From Pseudomonas tohonis (GTDB taxonomy: Bacteria; Pseudomonadota; Gammaproteobacteria; Pseudomonadales; Pseudomonadaceae), in the NCBI RefSeq assembly GCF_012767755.2, contig NZ_AP023189.1, positions 4,528,001-4,592,000 on the forward strand: DNA of 64,000 nt. Reading direction: 5' to 3'. The notes below the pieces were generated by a model. The model saw nothing but the letters and a program-made list of their open reading frames with translations. It was not told the DNA's origin and did not search any database. The translations under genes were made by a program, and so were the position numbers. This document shows, piece by piece, positions 53,656 to 61,286 of this stretch; position 1 is the stretch's first letter, and every line of letters begins with the position of its first letter.

Positions 53656-54429
53656 TTAATCGATCGAAATGTGACTCAGTAGTTCCTGCAAAACATCTAA
53701 GGCCTTTCCCATCAGATGTACGTCGACCGAGCGGGCGAGATCAGTGCTGGCGGGGTTGATTTCCGCCGTGAAGCCGCCTTGCTGGCGGGTGCGCATCACC
53801 GGTTCGATGATGTAGGGGAAGCTCGCCGTGGTGCCGACCGCAAGCACCGCATCGAAGCCCTTGCGCAGTTGCGCGTAGAGGGTGTCGATGGCCTTTTCGG
53901 GGAGCATTTCCTCGAACAGGACGACGGGAGGCCGGAGAATACCACCGCAAACCGTGCATTTGGGAGGCAAAGGCCGTTCCAGGTGCTGCGACAGTTGGTC
54001 GCTCTCGGCGCCGCACGACTGGCAGAACAGGGGCGCCAGTTCGCCATGGATCTCGATCAGCCGCTCCACGGGCGACCCCGCCTGGCGGTGATAGCCGTCG
54101 ATGTTCTGCGTCAACACCCAGCATTCCGGCTTGAGCCGCTGCAGTTCGGCGATGGCTGCGTGCCCGGCATTGGGGCGTGCACCGAGGCAGGCGCGCCCGA
54201 GTTGGGCGAGGTACTTCCAGCACAGGGCGGGGTCCCGCCGCAGCATGGGGCCGGAGATGGCCTCCTCGATCGGGATGCCCTCCTCCGTCATGCCGTTGTA
54301 GAGGCCACCGAGCCCGCGGTAGGTGGGCAGGCCGGAATCCGCGGAAAGGCCTGCCCCCGTGATGATGAGGATGCGTTCGGCCCGCTTCAGCTCAGCGGCG
54401 ACCCGGGCGATATCCGACGAATGGTCCAT
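53656..54429 (-). CDS. Sir2-family NAD-dependent protein deacylase
   Basis: 257 residues. NAD-binding GAGLSADSGLPTYRG, catalytic TQNIDGYHRQAG with IEIHGEL, and a zinc tetrad CQSC/CTVC. Removes acetyl or other acyl groups from protein lysines using NAD. GGAGG precedes the ATG at 54429. Known as CobB in enterics; I leave the symbol empty because cobB is used here for the corrin amidase. It is 27 nt downstream of the Tag gene. Confidence 0.93.
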   Translation of the reverse strand: MDHSSDIARVAAELKRAERILIITGAGLSADSGLPTYRGLGGLYNGMTEEGIPIEEAISGPMLRRDPALCWKYLAQLGRACLGARPNAGHAAIAELQRLKPECWVLTQNIDGYHRQAGSPVERLIEIHGELAPLFCQSCGAESDQLSQHLERPLPPKCTVCGGILRPPVVLFEEMLPEKAIDTLYAQLRKGFDAVLAVGTTASFPYIIEPVMRTRQQGGFTAEINPASTDLARSVDVHLMGKALDVLQELLSHISID

Positions 54430-54456
54430 GGAAGCCTCCTGCCTCGCGAAACGGGA

Positions 54457-55128
54457 TCAGTGGTTGACGGTGTGGGCCAGCATCACCGAGAGCTGGCACA
54501 GCGGCCTGCCGCTTTCCTCGTGCCAGCGGTTGAACGCGGCCTGCACCAGGGCGAGATCGCGCAGGCTGGTGGGCGCCTTGTCGATGACCTCCTGGGCCTT
54601 GAGCGCGGCGACCATGTCGTCGGTGGGGATGAAGGTGTCCTTGCCGACCATGCGCAAAAAACGCGGCGCCGACAGCCCGCCCAGCTGGTTGCCGTGCTTG
54701 GCCAGGTACTTCCACAGGCCGACGATGTCGGTCACCGGCCAATCGGCGATCAGCGCACCGAAGCTGCCCTTCTCGCGGCGCACGTCGAGGATGAACTGGG
54801 CGTTGCGCGGCACGCTCTTGAGCTTGCCCAGGTGACGGATCAACCGCGCATCCTGCATCAGCCGCTCCAGGTGCTCGGCGCCCATCAGCACCACCTTCTC
54901 CGGGTCGAAGCCGAAGAACACCTCCTCGAAGGCCGGCCACTTGGCGTCCACCAGGCTGTGCTTGAGCCCGGCGCGGAACACCCGCAAGGCCAGCAGCGAC
55001 AGGTAGCGATCATCGGCCAGCCCGCGCAGCTCGGCATCGCTGCGCGGCCGGGGCAGGCGCGCCTCCAGGGCCTCGGCCGAGCCGAAGCGGTTGAGGCAAT
55101 ACTCGTGGAGCCAGCGGTAATCACGCAT
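54457..55128 (-). CDS. DNA-3-methyladenine glycosylase I family protein
   Basis: 223 residues, helical. Typical Tag-like segments are YRWLHEYCLNRFGS, FEEVFFGFDPEKV, and FGALIADWPVTDIVGLWKYL with HGNQLGG. Family members excise 3-methyladenine from alkylated DNA. It lies 42 nt downstream of the broken ttcA, as expected for the native operon. Confidence 0.8.
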   Translation of the reverse strand: MRDYRWLHEYCLNRFGSAEALEARLPRPRSDAELRGLADDRYLSLLALRVFRAGLKHSLVDAKWPAFEEVFFGFDPEKVVLMGAEHLERLMQDARLIRHLGKLKSVPRNAQFILDVRREKGSFGALIADWPVTDIVGLWKYLAKHGNQLGGLSAPRFLRMVGKDTFIPTDDMVAALKAQEVIDKAPTSLRDLALVQAAFNRWHEESGRPLCQLSVMLAHTVNH

Positions 55129-55170
55129 AGATAAGAGCCTTGGCTGTAGCTCGAAGCTCGAAGCTCACAT

Positions 55171-55872
55171 TCAGATATTGACGACGTCCAGGGTGCGCGG
55201 CGCGGCGCTTTCGTCGATGCGCAGGTTGGTGAAGTCGAACAGGTTGCGGTCGGCCAACTGCGAGGGCACCACGTTCTGCAGGGCGCGGAACATGATCTCG
55301 GTGCGGCCCGGCGACTTGCGTTCCCATTCCTGGAGCATCTCCTTGACCACCTGGCGCTGCAGGTTTTCCTGCGAGCCGCAGAGGTTGCACGGGATGATCG
55401 GGAACTCCTTGAGCTGCGAGTAGGCCTCGATATCGGCCTCGTTGCAGTACGCCAGCGGGCGGATCACCACGTTGCGGCCGTCGTCGGCACGCAGCTTCGG
55501 CGGCATGGCCTTGAGGGTGCCGCCATAGAACATGTTGAGGAAGAAGGTTTCCAGGATGTCGTCGCGGTGGTGACCGAGGGCCATCTTGGTCGCGCCGATC
55601 TCGTCGGCGAAGGTGTAGAGCGTGCCCCGGCGCAGGCGCGAGCACAGCGAGCAGGTGGTCTTGCCTTCCGGGATCTTCTCCTTGACCACCGAATAGGTGT
55701 CCTTCTCGACGATGTGGTACTCGACGCCGATGGACTCCAGGTAGGCCGGCAGCACGTGCTCGGGGAAGCCCGGCTGCTTCTGGTCCATGTTCACGGCGAC
55801 GATCTCGAACTTGATCGGCGCGACCTTCTGCAGGTACAGCAGGACGTCGAGCATGGTGTAGCTGTCCTTGCC
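55171..55872 (-). pseudogene. ttcA: Native ttcA truncated at its 5' end by the island
   Basis: tRNA 2-thiocytidine(32) synthetase lacking its N-terminal ~50 residues. Reading starts abruptly at [19 protein letters not shown], that is inside the ATP-binding SGGKDS motif, preceded by an in-frame TAA at 55873-55875 and AT-rich DNA. The catalytic cysteines in CSLCSRLRR and CNLCGSQ and the C terminus are intact. Without the P-loop it cannot adenylate, so the fragment should be inactive. A complete divergent homologue lies at 56040. Confidence 0.9.
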
Positions 55873-56039
55873 TTATAGCTTAAGAAAACATAACTGGACA
55901 GCACCAGCATAAGCGCAACCTATTGATTTTAAATGAATTAAATAGAAAGCTGGCTTTACAGAAAAAGGCGAAAAAGTAAATTTTGCGTCTTCCTGAGCTT
56001 TGAAAACCCTCATACCTCCCGAAAAATCACCTTGAACCT
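55873..56039. other. AT-rich junction region of the island
   Basis: 167 bases of low GC directly after the ttcA break; no gene is seen. Contains the end of the foreign DNA and the 3' flank of the island ttcA. No obvious inverted repeat or attachment-site pair was recognised at the edge. Confidence 0.6.
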
Positions 56040-56933
56040 TTACAAAATCCGAACGACATCAATTCGGCCTTCAACACTGGATGATGAAACCTCGGCTGCT
56101 TCGAATTCGTAGGGCGGTCGGGCATCCGACCTATCAATGGATAGATCTATAAAATCGAAGAGGCTGCGATCAGCTAACTGGGAAGGACTTACGCTTTGTA
56201 AGCTGTGAAAGATGTTTTCTACGCAGCCAGGATTTACCGAATCCCACTCCGCAATCATCGACTTGATTTTTTTCCTCTGCAAATTCTCTTGCGATCCGCA
56301 GAGATTACACGGAATGATTGGATATGCGCTATCGGCAGCGACCTTTGCTATATCTTTCTCGCGACAGTAGGCGAGTGGCCGGATGACTATATTCCTCTTG
56401 TCATCGCTAAGAAGCTTAGGAGGCATCCCTTTCAATTGCGCTTGGAAAAACATGTTCAGAAACAAAGTTTCAACCATGTCATCCATATGATGACCGAGTG
56501 CCAATTTAGTAGCCCCAATTTCCTCAGCAAAACTATAAAGCGTGCCCCTTCTGAGTCTAGAGCAAAGAGAACAGGTAGTCTTACCTTCTGGGATCTTACT
56601 CTTGACAACGGAATAAGTATCCTTGTCAATTATATAATAATCAATCCCTTTAGCCTCGAAAAACTCAGGCAATATATGCTCCGGAAAGCCAGGTTGCTTC
56701 TGATCAAGATTAACCGCCACAACACTGAATTTTATTTGCGCAACTCTCTGCAAGTGCAGCAAAGCGTCAAGCATAACGAATGAATCTTTGCCACCACTTA
56801 CGCAGGCCATAACTTTGTCGCCATCTTCGATCATTGCATAATCTACAACAGCCTTGCCCACATTGCCGCGCAGCTTTTTACGACGAAGTTCCGCAGCTTT
56901 ATTAATCTGAGATTCCTGTTCGCCCATCATCAT
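56040..56933 (-). CDS. ttcA: Island-borne complete TtcA homologue
   Basis: 297 residues from the ATG at 56933 (a GTG two codons earlier is possible). Complete PP-loop enzyme: [23 protein letters not shown] and [11 protein letters not shown] with paired cysteines for the Fe-S cluster. It 2-thiolates C32 of certain tRNAs. Codon use and GC are much lower than in the native copy, and the C-terminal ~40 residues differ. It probably replaces the function lost when the island disrupted the native gene. Confidence 0.9.
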   Translation of the reverse strand: MMMGEQESQINKAAELRRKKLRGNVGKAVVDYAMIEDGDKVMACVSGGKDSFVMLDALLHLQRVAQIKFSVVAVNLDQKQPGFPEHILPEFFEAKGIDYYIIDKDTYSVVKSKIPEGKTTCSLCSRLRRGTLYSFAEEIGATKLALGHHMDDMVETLFLNMFFQAQLKGMPPKLLSDDKRNIVIRPLAYCREKDIAKVAADSAYPIIPCNLCGSQENLQRKKIKSMIAEWDSVNPGCVENIFHSLQSVSPSQLADRSLFDFIDLSIDRSDARPPYEFEAAEVSSSSVEGRIDVVRIL

Positions 56934-57357
56934 AAACACTAGCTTCCAATTAAATATTTACAAGCCCAGTTTACTATAAAAACCTCGCCCACCTTGCAAC
57001 ATCCCGCACCACTTGCGAAGGATTGAGATAGTTAGACACTACCAAAATCGGACGCATAAACAATTCGAAGCAAAGCACAACATTGAGGTCACGTATTTAA
57101 TATACGACATACACTCTTAAGTAAATCTATAAGTCAGTATCATCTGCCGAGTTTGACGCCAGCTATATCATAACAAGATTATGCCTGCGTTTTATAGAAG
57201 CTCCTGACCAACGATTGCATTTAGCTTGACCGAGTCGCAACAGGGGAGGATCACAGCACGGAACTCTGCGAGTCACGCGGAGAGGCCGCAGCAGCCTCAG
57301 AATCACATGTGGTGTCAGGCAGGCTCAGTCATTGGGGCTGGATTCAGACGTTGGAGA
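56934..57357. other. Non-coding stretch in the island
   Basis: About 420 bases; the first ~250 are AT-rich and may hold the promoter of the island ttcA. Open frames here are short and have no recognisable product. Confidence 0.5.
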
Positions 57358-57790
57358 TTAAGCCTTCAGCGCAGCCTCGATCGCGGCAAAGTCGATCTTC
57401 GTCATGCCATCAATGGCCTCGAACGAACGCGTTGCTGCCGCTCGATCAGGGCTGGGTATTGCAGCCGTCAGGATATGTAGGGAGATCTACCACGAAACAC
57501 CCACTCGTCCCTGTGCCAGCCATACGCGCTCACCTGGCCCCATTATTAATGATCGCGCTCACAAGTGGTCCGTCTCAGCCTGATCATCGGTCGCGACCTG
57601 GAACGAAAAAGGCTCTTTGTACTGGAACACCGGGTCGTCGTTCAGGCCAAGGCAGGACATGCGCTACCCTGATCTCGACCGCGAACACATCGCCCTGCTT
57701 GCCGGCTGGATGGTCGCCGGGAGCGTGGTGGACGGCCACCACCACGCAGTCCGAAAAGTCTCTGCATAGAAAGAAGAAGTCTCCCCTTTG
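57358..57790 (-). pseudogene. Decayed VOC (PhnB/glyoxalase-type) family gene
   Basis: Minus-strand frames together spell a VOC-family protein. In order: SFYAETF, then AGKQGDVFAVEIRV in another frame, then SCLGLNDDPVFQYKEPFSFQ followed by ATDDQAETDHL. A stop interrupts before the GW..WVF-like segment, and the C terminus is RAAATRSFEAIDGMTKIDFA then AIEAALKA with TAA at 57358. Thus at least two frameshifts and one stop are present and the gene is dead. The extreme N terminus is also missing. Function of relatives: metal-dependent ring cleavage or unknown, so nothing more can be claimed. Confidence 0.7.
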
Positions 57791-57991
57791 ATTACATCAA
57801 AACGGCAGTAGCTGATTGGCGGTGACGATTCGAAGCGTCCACTCATCTAGCTCTCAGTGGTCCACGATGGTTCGGCTGTTGCCAGTCACGACGGGCCGGA
57901 TTCAATCCATAGCTGCCGGTGGCGACGGGCCGAAACCGGCCAAAACCTGCCCGTGGTGACAGTCGCAGTCGAACCTGGATTTCCTGCTTCT

Positions 57992-59857
57992 TTAGTGATG
58001 TAAGTCAATCATAATCGTGCCGGCGGGAATATCGCGGAACAGCCATCGCCCATCGGATAGCTTTTGCATGGCGCTGCCAGAGACCGGCCGCAGGCCAGTT
58101 GGCAACTCAAATACCAGATCTTTAATAGGCTCTTGCGCTTGGACGTTGAGCACAATTTGACCGCGTTGCGCCAGCACATCGACCTCGACTTTATCGCGTG
58201 CAGCCCACCAGCTGCCGTACTGGCTCATGGTTCCAAACCAGGCGAATGGTTTGAGTCGAGGAAGGATCTGCTCCAAGAAGCGGTACTTATGGTCAACTTC
58301 ATTCGGGTGAAGCAGCATCACGTAACTTGCGCCATATCGGGCAAGCTTCTCGGCCAGCTCAACCGCCTCCTCGACTCGCTGATCCATAATCGGCGGTATC
58401 TCATCTTCAATCGCAATTGGAAACTCAAACACTGTCGTTTCATCGCTATACATCCGTTGCGTGTTTGTGCGAAACGGTAAGTGTGTGGTGAGGTTCCCTG
58501 CAGTTGCTGAACTCGAAAAGCGATAGCCCGATGCGGCCAGAGCCTCAGGGAGGCGAGGCGGTGTTGCTAGATAGCCGGGACGGAACGAGACCACCGAGCG
58601 ACCGGTCAGTTGCTCCAACAAAAAGCGGCTCACCCTAAGCTCGCCCATCACCGTCGCACCTTGCGTATCGCCGAGAGCCTTAACCCTCGGCTGGTAGGTC
58701 GGATATTGCTCGCTCCCATCACCAAGCGGAAGCGAGGCGTACATGTCGGAATGGCTAACTGAGTGGCTGGCTATCTCCATACCAGCCGCCACCAAGGCAT
58801 CCATCGCAGCAAGCGTACGGTCGTTGAAAAAACCTTCGTCCTGAAAGTCGCGGTAGTATTTTGTTTGTAGGAAAAAGGTTGCCGGTATTCCTTCCCGCAC
58901 GAGCAAGTCCCGATAGGCAAGTAGATTGCCCATCGACTTGACGTAATCCACATCAAACGTCACGACCGCAGCCAGGCGTTGGCCTTGTGGCACAGAGCCA
59001 ATCGTGACGGCTAGCGGTTCGTGCTGGCGATAGACAGCCCTGAGCCAGCGCAGCCATACGTCGACGGAGGGCTCATAACCATTGGCATAGGCCCGGTAGC
59101 CTTGGTCATTACGATCGTTGTGCGCTCGCATGATGAAAAAGCCGAGGTCAAAACCCAACGCATATGCGCTGCCGCCTGCCTTGTTGTCTCCTCTGACCAA
59201 AGCGGCGGATCCGTCTTCGAACCTGGCCAAAACCTGCTGCGCATTCACATACGTTTGCGTGCCGATCCAACTTGTCGGCAGATCAGGCTGGCCAAGCAGT
59301 ACTGTCTTTTCATGGAGATCGCTGATCCAGCCAAGGGCTGGCGCTTGTTCGAAGGTGATACTGTGGTGAGCTCGCGATTCCAAAGTCGATTCGAAGCCAA
59401 ACAGATCGTGTAGTCCGCCACCCAGCACTTGTGTGGCTATTAGAGTCCGTCCTGCTTCCACGTGGCGGCGCAGCGCTGTGCGCCCAGCATCGTCAAGGGT
59501 GCGTCCCGAAAGCAACGGATACACGAGGACGACGTTATGACGAGTAGCCTCGGCGACGTCATCGGTAATAGTGAACGGCACGCCGATACTTTTGAGGCCA
59601 TGAGACAGGCCGAGCCAAGCGGAATCCTTATCAGTCAACAAGATTGCAAGACGAGAAGGCTCTCCGCTGGCGAAGCGATTCCAGTCGGAACGCCCCTGGT
59701 CAGAGATATGGCTCACTTCAGTGGGCCCGTTTAGATCATCTAAGCGATCAAATGTGTTTCGCTCGATAAAAGCGGTAACGGCAACAATCAGCAAACTGAC
59801 AAGAACTATAATGGCGATGACACGTGCCAAGATGGCAGGCTTGTTTACGAACGGCAC
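57992..59857 (-). CDS. Membrane-anchored polysaccharide deacetylase with Rossmann-like N-terminal domain
   Basis: 621 residues from GTG at 59857, with GAGG five nt before it. Residues ~8-30 are a membrane helix. Residues ~65-250 are an alpha/beta Rossmann-type domain beginning LAILLTDKDSAWLG. Residues ~290-470 are a CE4-type deacetylase, with the first Asp in TFDVDYVKS and zinc-type SHSVSHSD (about 360-365). A beta-rich C-terminal domain follows. This domain order (reductase-like, deacetylase, beta-sandwich) matches the later part of PelA. Probably deacetylates an amino-sugar exopolysaccharide at the envelope. The upstream gene at 59983 could supply the missing glycosidase domain. Confidence 0.82.
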   Translation of the reverse strand: MPFVNKPAILARVIAIIVLVSLLIVAVTAFIERNTFDRLDDLNGPTEVSHISDQGRSDWNRFASGEPSRLAILLTDKDSAWLGLSHGLKSIGVPFTITDDVAEATRHNVVLVYPLLSGRTLDDAGRTALRRHVEAGRTLIATQVLGGGLHDLFGFESTLESRAHHSITFEQAPALGWISDLHEKTVLLGQPDLPTSWIGTQTYVNAQQVLARFEDGSAALVRGDNKAGGSAYALGFDLGFFIMRAHNDRNDQGYRAYANGYEPSVDVWLRWLRAVYRQHEPLAVTIGSVPQGQRLAAVVTFDVDYVKSMGNLLAYRDLLVREGIPATFFLQTKYYRDFQDEGFFNDRTLAAMDALVAAGMEIASHSVSHSDMYASLPLGDGSEQYPTYQPRVKALGDTQGATVMGELRVSRFLLEQLTGRSVVSFRPGYLATPPRLPEALAASGYRFSSSATAGNLTTHLPFRTNTQRMYSDETTVFEFPIAIEDEIPPIMDQRVEEAVELAEKLARYGASYVMLLHPNEVDHKYRFLEQILPRLKPFAWFGTMSQYGSWWAARDKVEVDVLAQRGQIVLNVQAQEPIKDLVFELPTGLRPVSGSAMQKLSDGRWLFRDIPAGTIMIDLHH

Positions 59858-59982
59858 GAAGACCTCGTCGGTGCAGGTAGAAAATTAGCATCTTGGAGCA
59901 ATGCGAGGCAGGAAACGTTAGAGCGGCAACCGGCTCCTGCTGCTTCCGGATCGTAGCTGTTTCGTTTATTAGCAATAGATTT

Positions 59983-60864
59983 TCATAGTTGTTGGCCGGT
60001 TGGATAATATTCCCACTCTTGCCAGTCGATACCCCCTACAGCCAAAGGCTGCAGCCTAGCCCGCCAAAAGCTGTCTTGCTCTTGAAGTAGAGCCTGTGCT
60101 GCGCCGCCCCAGGTTTCTTCAGGCGCAAGCTGAGGCTCTATGCTCTGCGCGAGTCGAAAGCGCACGGCCGGCCAGCGCTGAGCGATTTTCTCCGTGAGCT
60201 GGGCGCTGCGTTCAGCACTGCGGGTGTAGATCATCAAACTCACCTTACTAACACCGATGGAAGGTAGCTCACACGGAGCGCAAGGAAAGCCACCCATCTC
60301 CTCAGTAAACCAGCGGTAATGGCTCGATATTTCGACAGGCCAAGGACTAGCGGCTGCCACCTGCTTTAGCGTGTCCAGCCATTCACGCACATGTTTCGCC
60401 GGAACCGGCCAGCCACGCTGCTCAACTTCCAGATCCAGATGAAGTGCTGAGAACGACACAGACTTCAATTTCGAAATGATGGCGATCAGCGAAGCGCGGT
60501 GCTCAGGCGCCATCCAGTCTGGATCACCCAAAAGCAGCACAGGCTCGAAGCCACGTTTTCTGAGTGTTATGGCAACCGCATCGAGCGTCCGCACAACTTC
60601 CGGTTGCGCTAATTGCTCGGCGCTCAGCCCGATATATAGACGTTGGATGCCCGTGCGGTCCAGGCGAGACAGCTCGTCGGTTCGAGTAGCAGGATTGAGC
60701 AACGCACGGCTATCCCAAATGTACACGCCCCGCCTCCAGGACTGGGTAGCTTCAGGTTCAGCAGCGTTTACTTCCAGAAAGTGCAATTGCGCCGGTGACA
60801 TAACCTCTGCCGGCGCAGCGAAAGCCAGGCAACTTAGCAAGCCGCACACTAGAAGCTGGCGCAT
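59983..60864 (-). CDS. Secreted putative TIM-barrel glycosidase-like protein
   Basis: 293 residues from the ATG at 60864. Signal peptide (RQLLVCGLLSCLAFAAPAE) precedes a single domain with GVYIWDSRALL, RLYIGLSAEQL and an LHLDLEVEQRG segment whose Asp-x-Glu pattern suggests glycoside-hydrolase active-site residues. I do not recognise a named family. It lies 125 nt upstream of the deacetylase gene on the same strand, so the two may form one exopolysaccharide-processing unit. Confidence 0.6.
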   Translation of the reverse strand: MRQLLVCGLLSCLAFAAPAEVMSPAQLHFLEVNAAEPEATQSWRRGVYIWDSRALLNPATRTDELSRLDRTGIQRLYIGLSAEQLAQPEVVRTLDAVAITLRKRGFEPVLLLGDPDWMAPEHRASLIAIISKLKSVSFSALHLDLEVEQRGWPVPAKHVREWLDTLKQVAAASPWPVEISSHYRWFTEEMGGFPCAPCELPSIGVSKVSLMIYTRSAERSAQLTEKIAQRWPAVRFRLAQSIEPQLAPEETWGGAAQALLQEQDSFWRARLQPLAVGGIDWQEWEYYPTGQQL

Positions 60865-60882
60865 TTGAAACTTCTTCGCTTT

Positions 60883-61206
60883 AAGGAGAAGGCGCTCGTG
60901 CATACGGTGAGCGACACCGCCTACCTGGTCAGTCCCGGCGTGTTCCATCGCTATGCGCAGGAACATCCCCAGGTGGATGCGCTAGCCAGGCAGGACAAGC
61001 AACAGGATTGGCAGTGGGTGCAAAAGCGCTTTGAGAAACTGCAGCTACACCGCAAGCACTCAAATGGCCTGAACATTTGGACCTGTGAAGTCACGGGCCC
61101 GAGGAAGTCCCGCCGACTGCATGGCTACCTCCTCGAAAATGGGTCCTTGGTATTCGCCGAAATACCGCCCAACAATCCCTATCTTGCTCTGACTCAGGAA
61201 GGATGA
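60883..61206 (+). pseudogene. C-terminal fragment of an ICE relaxase (TraI_2_C/DUF1528 type)
   Basis: The frame KEKALVHTVSDTAYLVSPGV followed by FHRYAQEH matches the C-terminal domain of MOB-H type relaxases of PFGI-1/SXT-like integrative conjugative elements. Later KLQLHRKHSNGLNIWTCEV and PPNNPYLAL agree with it. It lacks the N-terminal relaxase and has no ATG/GTG start. It directly abuts the divergent glycosidase-like gene, so it is a remnant left by rearrangement. It shows that the island derives from an ICE. Confidence 0.75.
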
Positions 61207-61286
61207 CGCGACTCGGGCAGCGACCGTCACCACCGTGTGGCGACGATCAATGCCCCGCGAAGCTGGCAACATTTTGGCGAACTAAG

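Noticed and set aside
55800..56000. Possible tRNA gene or attachment-site repeat at the island edge
   Set aside because: No tRNA cloverleaf or obvious direct-repeat pair could be seen; the second island end lies outside the window.
57659..57769. 36-codon frame MRYPDLDREHIALLAGWMVA and following
   Set aside because: Antisense to the readable VOC pseudogene; no independent evidence for coding.
57226..57791. Short plus-strand frames in the island before the deacetylase gene
   Set aside because: They overlap the decayed VOC gene on the other strand and encode nothing recognisable.
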